The translations under genes were made by a program, and so were the position numbers. The notes below the pieces were generated by a model that saw nothing but the letters and a program-made list of their open reading frames with translations, made no database searches and had not been told where the DNA came from. This document shows positions 32,981-42,739 of a stretch of DNA of 64,000 nucleotides, piece after piece. The number at the start of each line of letters is the position of its first letter. The stretch's first letter is position 1. Where the stretch lies: NCBI GenBank assembly GCA_963777045.1, contig CAVZPD010000021.1:26065-90064 (forward strand), written 5' to 3'. This DNA comes from JAPSGM01 sp963777045. GTDB lineage: Bacteria > Chloroflexota > Limnocylindria > QHBO01.

Positions 32981-34705
32981 TCAGCCCTCGTCTGCCTCCG
33001 CTTCACGACCGAACAGCTCGGCACGCAGATCCTTGCGGAGCACCTTGCCGATCATCGTCTTCGGAAGCTGGTCGCGAAGCTCGATGGTCCCCGGGCACTT
33101 GAAGCGGGCGAGGTTCGCCCGGCAGTGCTGGTCCAGCTCTTCGAGCGTGACGGATGCTCCGGGTTCGAGTACCACGAACGCGTAGGGCAGCTCGCCGTGG
33201 CGCTCCTCGGGGCTGCCGATGACGGCGGCCTCACGGACGGCGGGGTGTGAGAGCAGAACCTCCTCGACCTCCCGGGGATAGACGTTGATCCCGCCCACGA
33301 TGATGAGGTCCTTGCGGCGGTCCACGATCGTGAAGTAGCCGTCCTGGGACATGGTGGCGATGTCGCCGGTCCGGAGCCAGCCATCGTGCAGGACCGCGGC
33401 CGTTTCCTCCGGGCGCTCCCAGTAGCCCTTCATGACCTGCGGCCCGCGCACCTCCAGCTCTCCGACTTCACCGATCTGCGCCGGCACGCCGCTGGGCGGG
33501 TCCACGACCCGCGCGTCGGTCGACGGGAAGGGAAGGCCGATGGTGCCGTTCCGCCGCCCTTCGTGGATGGGGTTGCAGTGCGTCACCGGCGACGCCTCGG
33601 TCAGGCCGTAGCCTTCGACCACGCGCCCGCCGGTGACCGACTCGAAGTCCTTCTGGATCTCCGGAGCCAGCGGCGACGCCCCGCTGATGCACGCTTCGAT
33701 GCTCCGCAGGTCGTACTTCGCGACCTCCGGATCGTGCGCCAGCGTCTGGTACATGATCGGCGCACCCGGGAAGAGGCCGGGGCGGTGCTTGTCGATGGCC
33801 TTCAGCACCTGGTCCGGCTCGAATCGTGGCAAGAGGATCAGGGCGCCTCCCTGCAGGATGCCGTAGTTCATGTCGACCGTCATCCCGTAGATGTGGAAGA
33901 AGGGGAGCGCACTGAGAACCGCCGTCCCCTCCTGCACGTCGGGGAACCACGCCGCGGTCTGCACGGCGTTGGCGACCAGGTTGCGATGGGTCAGCATCGC
34001 GGCCTTCGGGGTGCCGGTCGTCCCACCGGTCGGCTGGAGGATGGCAACGTCCTCGGGCCTGGCCGCGGACGCGAACGGCTCGGACGGCGCAGCGTCGAGC
34101 AGCCGGAACAGGTTCGGCGTTTCGGCGGTGTGCGGCTGCGGATTCCATCGGCCTTCGCGTCGCGCCTTGATCGGATAGAGCCACTTGATCGGGAGCGGCA
34201 GCGAGTCCTGGATGCCGGTGCTGACCAACCGGCCGGGACCGACCTCCGCGCCGCCATCCGCCATGGCGCGCAGGCGTGGCACCAGCAGGTCAAGGCAGAT
34301 GGACACCGCCGGTCGCGTCTGCGCGAAGAGCTCCCGGAGCTCCCGCTCCACGTAGAGCGGATTCATGGGCACCACGATCGCCCCGGCCCGAAGCGCCCCC
34401 ATGAAGGCGATGACGAATGCCGGGCTGGTGGGCAGGTGGAGGCTCACCCGATCGTCCTTGTTGACCCCCATTTGGCGCAGTACGTGCGCGAACCGATCGA
34501 CCGCCCCGTCCAGCTCGCGGTACGAAGTCTTGGCACCAATGAAGATGAGGGCCGTGCGGTCCTCGTGCCGCTGCGCGGACGAGCGCAGCAGGGCGTCAAC
34601 GGTGACGCCCGGGACCTCCACCTCGGCGGGCACGCCTTCCTCGTAGTGGGCCAGCCACGGGCGGTCCGGCGTCATCGTGCGGGGGTCAGGGCTCGTGGCA
34701 GTCAT
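32981..34705 (-). CDS. fadD: Long-chain fatty acid-CoA ligase
   Basis: A 574-residue ANL-family enzyme: P-loop LQPTGGTTGTPKAAMLTH, FFHIYGMTVDMNYG, adenine motif VEGYGLTEASP, GWLRTGDIATMSQDG (ATP Asp), the hinge VDRRKDLIIVGGINVYPREV and catalytic Lys in LPKTMIGKVLRKD. It activates fatty acids to acyl-CoA with ATP. It is the last gene of the operon, 13 bases after the dehydrogenase stop, with GGGAGG before ATG 34705. Chain length cannot be read from sequence. Confidence 0.92.
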   Translation of the reverse strand: MTATSPDPRTMTPDRPWLAHYEEGVPAEVEVPGVTVDALLRSSAQRHEDRTALIFIGAKTSYRELDGAVDRFAHVLRQMGVNKDDRVSLHLPTSPAFVIAFMGALRAGAIVVPMNPLYVERELRELFAQTRPAVSICLDLLVPRLRAMADGGAEVGPGRLVSTGIQDSLPLPIKWLYPIKARREGRWNPQPHTAETPNLFRLLDAAPSEPFASAARPEDVAILQPTGGTTGTPKAAMLTHRNLVANAVQTAAWFPDVQEGTAVLSALPFFHIYGMTVDMNYGILQGGALILLPRFEPDQVLKAIDKHRPGLFPGAPIMYQTLAHDPEVAKYDLRSIEACISGASPLAPEIQKDFESVTGGRVVEGYGLTEASPVTHCNPIHEGRRNGTIGLPFPSTDARVVDPPSGVPAQIGEVGELEVRGPQVMKGYWERPEETAAVLHDGWLRTGDIATMSQDGYFTIVDRRKDLIIVGGINVYPREVEEVLLSHPAVREAAVIGSPEERHGELPYAFVVLEPGASVTLEELDQHCRANLARFKCPGTIELRDQLPKTMIGKVLRKDLRAELFGREAEADEG

Positions 34706-34718
34706 CGGTCATCCCTCC

Positions 34719-36491
34719 CTAGAGTGGATACCCTCCGCGCTCGCGGATGGATTCTGCGATCCGCCGACCGAGCGCGATGGTGTCGGTCGGTTCGTTCCGC
34801 AGGAGTCGGCGGACGCCCGCGACCAGCGTGCGTGCTTCGTCGCCCTCCGCGACGCTCGCCGCCAGGCGCTTCGCGACCGCTTCGACGGCCGCACTCCGTT
34901 CCGCAACGGCGAGCCGCGCCAGCCCGAGATGGAGTGGCGCGCGCTGATCGCCCGCCACCTGCGCCTGCTTCGCCCGCTCGAGGGCGCTCTCCATGGCGAA
35001 GAGGTGGATGGTGAGGTCGGCCAGGCCGGCCAGCAGCTCCTGCTCGTCCTCGAGGGCCACGCCGTATCGCTGGACGGCTGCTCCGGCAAGGACGAGTGTG
35101 GCCACGCGACAGCCCGCTACCGACGCCTCCTCCGTCGCGAACGGCCCCTCGTGCGACGGGAGCTCGCCACCCAGGAGCATCTCCGAAGCGCGCGAAGCCG
35201 GGCCCAGCAGGTCCAGCCGACCACGCATGGCGCGCTTGAGGAGCGTGCCCGGAATCAGGAGACGATTGATCTCGTTGGTCCCTTCCCAGATGCGGTGGAT
35301 GCGCGCGTCGCGGTAGGCCGACGCAGCGGGGTACTCCTCGATGTAGCCGTAGCCTCCGTGGACCTGGACCACCTCGTCCACGATGGCGCCCAGCTCCTCG
35401 CTGGCCAGGATCTTGACAATGCTGCACTCGACCGCGTACTCCTCGAGCGCCACCCGGACCGCGTCCGGCGAGCTGGCGTCCTCGGCCTGGGCCAGACTCC
35501 CTTCCAGGAGTCCAGCGATGCGGTAGACGGCCGATTCGACCGCGTAGGTCCGGACCGCCATGGCGGCCAGCTTGGCGCCGATGAGCGGGAAGTCGGCGAG
35601 CTTGCGGCCGAATGCCGAACGCTCGATCGCGTAGGCGGTCGCCATCGCGAGCGCCGGGCGCATCCCGCCAAGGCATGCGGCGCCGAGCTTGAATCGGCCC
35701 ACGTTGAGGACGTTGAATGCCACGCGGTGACCCTTGCCCGGCTCGCCGAGGAGGGCATCGCCCGGCAGCGTCACGCCGTCCAGCGTCAGGGGGCACGTCG
35801 ACGCACCGTGCAGGCCCATCTTCTCCTCCTCGGGCCCCACGGTCAGCCCGGGTGCGTCGCGCGGCACAAGGAAGGCGCTGAACTGCTCGCCGTCGATCTT
35901 GGCGTATACGGTGAAGAGGTCGGCGAAGGCGGCGTTGGTGATGAACTGCTTGCCGCCGTCGAGCTTCCACGAGCCGTCCTGGAGCCGGGTTGCCCGGGTC
36001 CGGATCGCCATGGCGTCCGAGCCCGCACCAGGTTCGGTGAGAGCGTAGGCGCCCACCCGCGTCCCATCGGCAAGACCCGGCAGGTAGGTTCGCTTCTGTT
36101 CATCGGTTCCGAAGAAGGCGATCGGCAGGGTCCCGATGCCGGTGTGCGCCGCGTAGGTCACCGCGAACGATCCGGCCCCGGCGATGGCTTCGTTGACGAC
36201 CAGGGAGCTGATGCGATCCAGGCCCGCGCCCCCGTAGGCCTCCGGGATGTCGACGCCCAGGAATCCATCGCGCCCCAGCCGCTCCAGCAGGGCCCGGTGC
36301 GTTGCATAGTCGCGCGCCTCCACGGCCGCGCGCCGGGGAGCAACCTCCTTCTGCACGAAGGCGGCGACCGCCTCCCTGATGGCCCGATGTTCGTCAGACA
36401 GCTCCTCGGGCGTGAACGTGGAGCCTGCTGGAGCCGGGCCGATGACGAAGCTGCCGCCGGACTGGGTAGGCGCCTTTGTCTGGCTGGTCAC
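34719..36491 (-). CDS. Acyl-CoA dehydrogenase (VLCAD-like, with C-terminal extension)
   Basis: A 590-residue flavoenzyme. Core about 25-410: AYALTEPGAGSDAMAIRT (FAD/substrate loop), KQFITNAAFADLFTVYAKID, AFGRKLADFPLIGAKLA, QVHGGYGYIEEYPA and RIWEGTNEINRLLIPG, where Glu is the catalytic base in long-chain types. A further 170-residue helical domain follows, as in very-long-chain dehydrogenases. It starts at GTG 36491, overlapping the thiolase stop (GTGA), so it is coupled. Performs the first beta-oxidation step, FAD-dependent alpha-beta dehydrogenation. Confidence 0.9.
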   Translation of the reverse strand: MTSQTKAPTQSGGSFVIGPAPAGSTFTPEELSDEHRAIREAVAAFVQKEVAPRRAAVEARDYATHRALLERLGRDGFLGVDIPEAYGGAGLDRISSLVVNEAIAGAGSFAVTYAAHTGIGTLPIAFFGTDEQKRTYLPGLADGTRVGAYALTEPGAGSDAMAIRTRATRLQDGSWKLDGGKQFITNAAFADLFTVYAKIDGEQFSAFLVPRDAPGLTVGPEEEKMGLHGASTCPLTLDGVTLPGDALLGEPGKGHRVAFNVLNVGRFKLGAACLGGMRPALAMATAYAIERSAFGRKLADFPLIGAKLAAMAVRTYAVESAVYRIAGLLEGSLAQAEDASSPDAVRVALEEYAVECSIVKILASEELGAIVDEVVQVHGGYGYIEEYPAASAYRDARIHRIWEGTNEINRLLIPGTLLKRAMRGRLDLLGPASRASEMLLGGELPSHEGPFATEEASVAGCRVATLVLAGAAVQRYGVALEDEQELLAGLADLTIHLFAMESALERAKQAQVAGDQRAPLHLGLARLAVAERSAAVEAVAKRLAASVAEGDEARTLVAGVRRLLRNEPTDTIALGRRIAESIRERGGYPL

Positions 36492-37727
36492 GCCGCCTCC
36501 TCCTGGTCTGTCAAGCGCCGGCGCTGCGGCTGCCGGCCGCCGAGCCACTCGATCACGCCGGCTGCTCCCTGCCCGCCGCCCACGCACATCGTCACCAGCC
36601 CGTAGCGCGCGTCGCGCTGCGCCAGCTCGGAGAGGATTTGCACGCTCAGCTTGGCGCCGGTCGCTCCCAACGGATGGCCGAGGGCAATGGCGCCGCCATT
36701 GACGTTCGTCCGCTCCTCGTCGAGGCCCAGCCGGCGGACGACCGCCACCACCTGCGCGGCGAAGGCCTCGTTCAGCTCGATGAGCGCAATGTCGTCCAGG
36801 TCGATCCCCGCCAGCCGCAGCGCCTTCGGCACGGCGTCGACGGGCCCCATGCCCATGATCTCGGGATCGACGCCGGCGGTGGCAAAGCTGACCAGCCGGC
36901 CGAGCGGCTGCCAGCCCAGCGCCGCGGCCCGCTCCCCGGTGGTGACGACCAGCGCCGCGGCACCGTCACTCATCTGGCTCGAGTTGCCGGCCGTCACCGT
37001 GCCGCCGCTGGGCGAAGACCGGCTTGAGCGAGGCCATCCTGGCCGGATCGGCGTCGTGCCGGATTCCCTCGTCGTCTTCGAATTCCATGGCACGTTCCCG
37101 CGGCGTGCCGGCCTCGTCCACCTCGGTGGACGAGGCCGGCACCGGGACGATCTCGTCCACGAACCGGCCCTCGCGCTGCGCGACGGAGGCCCGCAGGTGC
37201 GACCGCAGCCCCCAGGCGTCCTGGTCCTCGCGCGTGACGTCGAACCGCTCGGCCACGTTCTCCGCAGTGAGCCCCATGGAGAGGTAGACCTGCGGCCGGG
37301 TGTCGGCGAGGCGCGGTGCCGGATCGAACCGGTGGCCGATCATCGGCACGGCGCTCATCGATTCCATGCCACCTGCCACCACGACGTCGTGCGTGCCGGA
37401 CTGCACGGCCGCCGTCGCCAGGGCCAGGGCCTGCAGTCCCGAGGCACAGAAGCGATTGATGGTCATGGCACTGGCTCGGATGGGCAGGCCAGCATCGAGT
37501 GCGACCTGGCGAGCGATGTTCAGTCCCTGGGCGCCTTCCGGCATGGCACAGCCGAGGACCAGGTCGTCGACCTCGGCGGGGTCGAGTCCCGGTGCGCGGC
37601 GCAGCGCCTCTCGAACCGCCGTGGCGGCGAGCACTTCCGGGGGCGTCTGGCGCAGCGCACCGCGCGGAGCCTTGCCGACCGCCGTACGCGATGCCGAGAC
37701 GATGACCGCGTCACGCATGCTGCTCAT
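36488..37727 (-). pseudogene. Acetyl-CoA acyltransferase (thiolase) with +1 frameshift
   Basis: Two frames together make one thiolase of about 412 residues. Frame 1 from ATG 37727: MRDAVIVSASRTAVGKAPRG, the active Cys in TINRFCASGLQALALA, AGGMESMSAVP, up to MASLKPVF. Frame 2: GGTVTAGNSSQMSDGAAALV, IALIELNEAFAAQVV, VNGGAIALGHPLGATGAK (catalytic His) and VTMCVGGGQGAAGV (second Cys). The break is at a GGG run (37010-37012, plus strand), consistent with one extra base. Everything else is intact, so sequencing error or very recent mutation is possible. GGAAGG precedes the start. Confidence 0.85.
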
Positions 37728-37744
37728 GTCGCACCTTCCTCCCT

Positions 37745-40048
37745 TCAGTTCCGCAGTGGCTTGCCGGTCTTCAGCACGTGCCGGATCCGGTCGCGGGTGA
37801 GGCGCTCCCCGAGTAGCCGGAGGAAGGCCTCGCGCTCGAGATCCAGGAGGTATTGCTCGCCGACGAGCGTGCCCTCAGCGACGTCGCCGCCACTCATGAC
37901 GCGCGCCAGCTCCAGGACCACCTTGCGGTCGTGCTCGCTGATGTGCCGGCCGACGAGCTGGTTGTAGGTGAGCGACTCCGCGGCGGCATAGCCGCGTCGG
38001 CCGAGCACCTGGATGCGTGCCGGCTGCGGCGGCCGGTACCCGGTCGCGCTCATCTCCGCGGCCGATCGAGCGGCATCGGCCCACTGCCGGTCGGGATCGG
38101 CGGTCAGGCCATCGCAGTCGCGCAGGAGGAGATAGGGCAGCGCATCCGGCGCACCCATCGCCACGCGGGCGGTGGCGATGCCGGTGAATACGTGCTGGAA
38201 CAGCGGGAAGAGGTCGTCCCGGGCCCCCTCGGGCAGCTGTTCAGTGACCCGTCGAGCCATGGCGGTGGAGCCGCCCCCCGCCGGGATGAGGCCGAGGCCG
38301 ACCTCCACCAGGCCCATGTAGGTCTCGACCAGCGCCTGCGCGCCGTCCGCCGCCAGCACCATCTCGGCGCCGCCGCCCAGGGTGCGTCCGCGCGGCGCGA
38401 CCACCACCGGCACGGGCGCGTAGCGCATGGCGAGGGTGGCGTCCTGGAACGACCTGACCGCCCGGTCGAGTTCGCCCCACTCACCGTCTTCGGCTTCGAT
38501 GAGGATGAGCGCCAGGTTCGCGCCGGCGCTGAAGTCCGGCGCCTGGGTGCCGATGACCAGCCCGTCGTAGCCAGCGGTAGCCAGCTCCACGGCTCGTCGG
38601 AGCATGCCGATCGTGTCGACCCCGATGATGTTCAGCTTGCCGTGGAGCTCGAGTCCCAGTACGTTCCCCGGCAGCTCGACGATCGACGCGGCGGCATTGG
38701 ATGGCAGCTCACTCTCGGACGCCCTGCGCCTGGCCGCCGGCAGGTCGACGGCGCCGGGCCGCGGCGCTCGATCCACCATCTCGGAGGCACGGAAGCTCCA
38801 GCTGGAACCGTCGAGGTGGAATGCGTCCGGCAGCGAACTGTTCGCTTCGCCGAGCAGCGTCCCGCGCGCATCACCCAGCGCGTCGACGAGCTCGAGGGGT
38901 CCCAGCTCCCACCCGAAACCCCAGCGCATGGCGTCATCGACGCTGGCGGCGTCGTCCGCGATCTCGGGTGCCGCCGTGACTGCGTAGGCCAGGCCGGTGG
39001 ACAGGCTGCGTCGCAGGAAGGTGCCTGCGACGTCCTCAGCGGCGACCAGGGCACTGATGCGGCGAGCCAAATCCGCCTCGTTCCGAGCGAGCTCCACGGC
39101 CCCCGAGCGGATGTGCCGGCGTGGCCGGTACTCGCCCGTCTCCAGGTCGAGTGCCAGGATCTCCCCGCCCTGCTTGCGGTAGAAGCCCATGCCCGTCTTC
39201 TCGCCGAGTGCGCCGCGCTCGACGAGCTGGCGCATGACGTCAGGGACGACGAAGTCGTCCCTCCGTGGGTCGTGGGCCAGCGCCCGATGGCACGTGTCCG
39301 CAACGGCCGCCGCGACGTCGACGCCGACCAGGTCCAGCGTCCGAAACGTGGCGCTCTTCGGCCGACCGATCAGCTGGCCCGTCAGCTCGTCCACCTCGTC
39401 CGGTCCCAGCCCAAGCTCCATCGCCAGCCGCAGCGCCACCAGGAGGCCGTGCGTGCCCAGTCGGTTGGCGATGAACGCGGGCGTGTCCTTCGCGACGACG
39501 GTGCCCTTCCCGAGCAGGCGTGAGCCGATGTCGGACAGCGCGGCAAGGACGGCGTCCTCGCTCGCAGGAAGCGGGATGAGCTCGAGCAGTCGCGTGTACC
39601 TGGGCGGGTTGAAGAAGTGCGTGCCCAGGAAGTGAGCGCGGAAGCGGTCTGACCGTTCGTCGACCAGCGAGGCGATGGAGAGTCCGGACGTGTTGGTGCT
39701 CACGATCGGGTGGGTCTCGCGATCCGACGCCGCTTCCTCCACGCGTGCGAGCAGCTCGCGCTTGGGCTGGAGCTGCTCGACGATGGCTTCGAGTACCCAG
39801 TCGGCGTCCGCCACGGCACCCTCCAGCGCGTCGAAGCCGCCGGTGGTGACGGCCTGCGCGTCGCTCGATCGCAGGAAGGCAGACGGCCGGAGCGTCGAGG
39901 CGCGCTCAAGCCCGCGCGATGCCGTGTCGGTATCCAGGTCAAGGAGCCTGACCCGGGCGCCGTGGCCGGCCAGGAGCGCCGCGATCTGCGCGCCCATGGT
40001 CCCGGCCCCCAGCACCGTGACCCGCGGGAGACGGGCAATCGGGCTCAT
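37745..40048 (-). CDS. Bifunctional 3-hydroxyacyl-CoA dehydrogenase / enoyl-CoA hydratase
   Basis: A 767-residue FadB/FadJ-type enzyme in the order dehydrogenase then hydratase. NAD-binding VTVLGAGTMGAQIAALLAGH at residue 8, VSTNTSGLSIASLVDE, catalytic His in LGTHFFNPPRYTRLLELIPL; 3HCDH C-domain about 190-400; then the crotonase part with GLELHGKLNIIGVD, FSAGANLALILIEAEDG and VVVAPRGRTLGGGAEMVLAA. It starts at ATG 40048 overlapping the TetR stop (ATGA). Domain order is like the FadN group, reverse of E. coli FadB. Carries out beta-oxidation steps 2 and 3. Confidence 0.92.
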   Translation of the reverse strand: MSPIARLPRVTVLGAGTMGAQIAALLAGHGARVRLLDLDTDTASRGLERASTLRPSAFLRSSDAQAVTTGGFDALEGAVADADWVLEAIVEQLQPKRELLARVEEAASDRETHPIVSTNTSGLSIASLVDERSDRFRAHFLGTHFFNPPRYTRLLELIPLPASEDAVLAALSDIGSRLLGKGTVVAKDTPAFIANRLGTHGLLVALRLAMELGLGPDEVDELTGQLIGRPKSATFRTLDLVGVDVAAAVADTCHRALAHDPRRDDFVVPDVMRQLVERGALGEKTGMGFYRKQGGEILALDLETGEYRPRRHIRSGAVELARNEADLARRISALVAAEDVAGTFLRRSLSTGLAYAVTAAPEIADDAASVDDAMRWGFGWELGPLELVDALGDARGTLLGEANSSLPDAFHLDGSSWSFRASEMVDRAPRPGAVDLPAARRRASESELPSNAAASIVELPGNVLGLELHGKLNIIGVDTIGMLRRAVELATAGYDGLVIGTQAPDFSAGANLALILIEAEDGEWGELDRAVRSFQDATLAMRYAPVPVVVAPRGRTLGGGAEMVLAADGAQALVETYMGLVEVGLGLIPAGGGSTAMARRVTEQLPEGARDDLFPLFQHVFTGIATARVAMGAPDALPYLLLRDCDGLTADPDRQWADAARSAAEMSATGYRPPQPARIQVLGRRGYAAAESLTYNQLVGRHISEHDRKVVLELARVMSGGDVAEGTLVGEQYLLDLEREAFLRLLGERLTRDRIRHVLKTGKPLRN

Positions 40049-40644
40049 GGGGAATCGCCCCTTGGCTGCAGACCGGCCAGGAAGAGGTTGACGAACTCGT
40101 CCGCGATGTCTTCCACGGCGAGGCGACCGCCGGGTTGATACCACTGGGTGAACCAGTTGCAGACCGAAAGCATCCCGATTCCGGTGAGCGCCACGTTGGC
40201 AGGGCGCAGCTCACCGGTGCGGATGCCGTCGGCGATCGCCTTGCGCCACCGGGCCTCGTAGGCATCTCGGCGCTCGATCATCTGCTGCCGGCGCTCGGGG
40301 TCGAGCGCGCGGAGCTCGATTTGGATCAGGCTGAGCTCGTCCGCGTGTTCGGCCGCCACGCGCAGGTGCTCGCGGATGGCGGCGGTCAAGCGCGACATGG
40401 GCGGTGCATCAACCTCGAGGAGGGGAGCCACGCGAGCGTCCAGGAGGTCGAATGCACGTGTCAGGACGGTCCACAGCAACTCGTCCTTGGAGGCGATGTA
40501 GTGGTACAGCGAGCCGCGGTTCATCGCGAGGGCCTCGGCCAGGTCCTGCATCGACGTGGCGTGAAAGCCACGCTCGCGGAAGAGGCGGGTCGCAGCGGCC
40601 ATGAGCTCGGCCTCGCGCGGACGGGTAGCGGTTGCGGTCACCAC
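40045..40644 (-). CDS. TetR-family regulator of the beta-oxidation operon
   Basis: A 199-residue TetR protein: AELMAAATRLFRERGFHATS, MQDLAEALAMNRGSLYHYIA (recognition helix, TetR hallmark YHY) and SKDELLWTVL. The C-terminal ligand domain (TetR_C_33/FadR-like) is larger and hydrophobic. It is the first gene of a tightly coupled operon with all four beta-oxidation functions, so an acyl-CoA is the likely inducer. GTG 40644 or 40641 is the start, since upstream codons are inside the promoter region; TATCAT about 26 bases upstream may be the -10. Confidence 0.88.
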   Translation of the reverse strand: MVTATATRPREAELMAAATRLFRERGFHATSMQDLAEALAMNRGSLYHYIASKDELLWTVLTRAFDLLDARVAPLLEVDAPPMSRLTAAIREHLRVAAEHADELSLIQIELRALDPERRQQMIERRDAYEARWRKAIADGIRTGELRPANVALTGIGMLSVCNWFTQWYQPGGRLAVEDIADEFVNLFLAGLQPRGDSP

Positions 40645-40712
40645 AACTCTCGAACGAACGTTTGGTGGAATGATACCGGGCGCGGTCAATGGGCAGCGCC
40701 GCTTCGGCTCGG

Positions 40713-41378
40713 TTACGACAGGGAGCGGTCCTGCAGCTCCCTGTCGTGGTCCATGAGGTGGTGCGCCGTGCGCCGGATGAGGAACTGGATCGGCCACGTG
40801 CGGGCGGGCCGCGCGTCCGCGTTGTAGCTACCAACGGCATCCAGGTACCGGCGCCGATGGCCAGCCAGCTCTTCGGGCGTCAGCCGTACCTCGTCCGACT
40901 CCCGGATGCCCAGCTTGCGCCACCAGTTGTGCCGCTCAGAGGCGTACACGTGGACGATGATCTTGTCTCGTGACCGCCCCGAGGTCCGAGACGTAGCTCG
41001 CGCGAGACGTGGCCCGCGACCTCGTCGAAGTGGGCCCAGGCCGCCTGCAGCAGGTTGAGCCGCCGCTCGAGCTCTGCCGCGGAGACGACCTCCTGCTCGA
41101 TCTGCGAAGGGACGTCGGCCATCCCCCAGAAGTTGGTGGAGCTCGAGCCGGCGACGCGTTCGACTACCTCGACCTCCGCCTCGCGCGCCCGCGCGAACGC
41201 ATCGGCCTGTCCAGCACGTTGGGCGACAGGCGCATAGCGGGGAAGGTAGGCAGCCAGGGTGGCGAGCGCCTTCTTCGGTCCTGCCCCATCGCTCCAGGCC
41301 GGGCCAAACCATCGCCGCGGCCACGATGCGGCGGGGTGTCTTCCCGACCTCCAGGATCACCCACAGCCGATCCGTCAT
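40713..41378 (-). pseudogene. Frameshifted paralogue of the HicB/DinB-like protein
   Basis: Reads MTDRLWVILEVGKTPRRIVA in frame 1, then KKALATLAAYLPRYAPVAQR and QLNLLQAAWAHFDEVAGHVS-like text (ERRLNLLQAAWAHFDEVAGH) in frame 2, then RDKIIVHVYASERHNWWRKL and LIRRTAHHLMDHDRELQDR in frame 1. Aligned by eye with the intact gene at 27674 it is the same family. One extra base near 41297-41304 and one missing base in the run at 40977-40980 restore the frame. Total length 666 bases equals 222 codons, so the lesions compensate each other. Confidence 0.75.
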
Positions 41379-41623
41379 GCGCCCGGCGCCGGCTTGCGAG
41401 CGATGGCGAGGAGCGTGGTGGCAGCTGAAGGCGTGGAGCCGATCGCGGATCTCCTCGCCTTGTCGCACGAGGTCTGCGCCGTCACCGCTCGTTCCAGGCC
41501 CGCTCGATCGCCCGCTTCGCGGGCAGTTCGCGCGCCTCAGCCTTCACGCCCCCCAGCCTGGCGGCAGGGCGATCTGCGCAAGGGGTTGAGATCGGCTCAC
41601 CACCATGGCGCGCGGCGACGGGG

Positions 41624-42055
41624 TCAGCGCAGCCGTGCGACGAGCTCCCCCTCTTCTGCCTCGCCGGTCTCCTTGAATCCCAGCTTGGCGTACAGGTCGC
41701 GGGCCACGCCGTTGTCAGGCGCGTAGCTGAGCCCAAACTGCGTGGCTTCCTGAGTTTCGCGCAGATACTCGATGATGGCCGGGATCGCCGCGCGCCCGTA
41801 GCCGCGGCGCTGCTGAGCGCGGTCGATCAGGAAACCGCCGATCCAGTGGCTGCCCTCGTCCCGGTCGTGTGCCCACATGGCGAAGCCGACCATGCTGCCA
41901 TCGGCGTACAGGCCCAGGGGATGCCACAGGCCGCCGTAGGCACACAGCGCGAGGTAATGAGCGGTGGTTGCGACCCAGGCCGACTGCTCCTCGCTGACCT
42001 CCAGCTCCATGGCCTCGCGGAAGTTCCTCTGGTCGATGGGCAGGACCTCGACCAC
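41624..42055 (-). CDS. GNAT-family N-acetyltransferase
   Basis: A 143-residue GNAT: GTG or ATG start (M)VEVLPIDQRNFREAMELEVS, SHWIGGFLIDRAQQRRGYGR (acetyl-CoA pyrophosphate loop QQRRGYG) and the C-terminal FGLSYAPDNGVARDLYAKLG then FKETGEAEEGEL. This pattern is close to polyamine or small-amine acetyltransferases (SpeG/PaiA-like); substrate not certain. Complete. Confidence 0.85.
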   Translation of the reverse strand: MVEVLPIDQRNFREAMELEVSEEQSAWVATTAHYLALCAYGGLWHPLGLYADGSMVGFAMWAHDRDEGSHWIGGFLIDRAQQRRGYGRAAIPAIIEYLRETQEATQFGLSYAPDNGVARDLYAKLGFKETGEAEEGELVARLR

Positions 42056-42173
42056 TGCTAGCCGCTGCCACCGTTAGGGCGCGAGCTGATGGTGTGCTGC
42101 TCCAGCTGCTCCTCCAGGGCGACCACCCCGTGACTGCGGCCGATACCGCTCTCCTTGAAAACGTCCCGCGCGG

Positions 42174-42592
42174 TCAGGGTGGCCCCCCGTCTTTCCCCGC
42201 ATCCAGCTCTCGCCATGGGCCGATGAGGGCGTCCAGGTCATCGGTCTCCATCAGATCGCGCACGACCAGCGGGCCGACCGCGTCGAGGACGACCGGCGCC
42301 GCCGCGACCGCGGCCTCGCCGGGGGTGACATCTCGGCCGTAACCGGAGATCTGGTGTCCGCCTGAGTACCAAGCATTGACCCAGCGGGTCACCTCGCGCT
42401 GCGCACGCTGTAACTCCTTCTTGCGGCCGCCCGTGATTTGCCGCATCGAGCATGGCGTGGCGGGCGTTGGGTGCGGACCGGGTCGTCGCTCGCGAGGTTC
42501 GCCAGAAAGAGCGCCTGGCCCTGGTCGACCGACTCGAGGCGCTCCAATAGCGCATCCACCTCCGTCTCGTTCGGTCCGAACTCGTTCTTCAC
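42174..42592 (-). pseudogene. Hypothetical gene with two +1 frameshifts
   Basis: Three frames join into one helical protein of about 138 residues: MKNEFGPNETEVDALLERLE then SVDQGQALFLANLASDDPVR; PNARHAMLDAANHGRP; KKELQRAQREVTRWVNAWYS then GGHQISGYGRDVTPGEAAVA and PLVVRDLMETDDLDALIGPW. Skipping one base at each junction (about 42475 and 42425) restores it, and the length (419 bases) fits exactly two extra bases. Family not recognised. Confidence 0.6.
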
Positions 42593-42739
42593 CCGCGGTC
42601 AGACTAGCCGATTCGCAGACGCCGGGCGAGATTAAGCCGTGTACCTGGAGCGATGCCACGCGCGTGATCGGCAAACTGGTCTAGGCATGCTGGATTGCCG
42701 AACGTATCATCGGGTCCCCAGGCATGAGGCAGGCTTCTG

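Noticed and set aside
33386..36605. Two very long plus-strand frames across the beta-oxidation genes
   Set aside because: Antisense to strongly matching acyl-CoA ligase and dehydrogenase; composition is His/Arg-biased.
40660..40690. Fatty-acid-type TetR operator upstream of the beta-oxidation TetR gene (CGAACGAACGTTTGGTGG)
   Set aside because: Only the central AACGTT is symmetrical; the outer arms match at three of six positions, too weak to call.
41510..41524. GCCCGC-TTC-GCGGGC hairpin resembling a terminator
   Set aside because: It falls inside a stretch that reads as a coding remnant (ELPAKRAIERAW on the minus strand), has no U-tract and no gene ends there.
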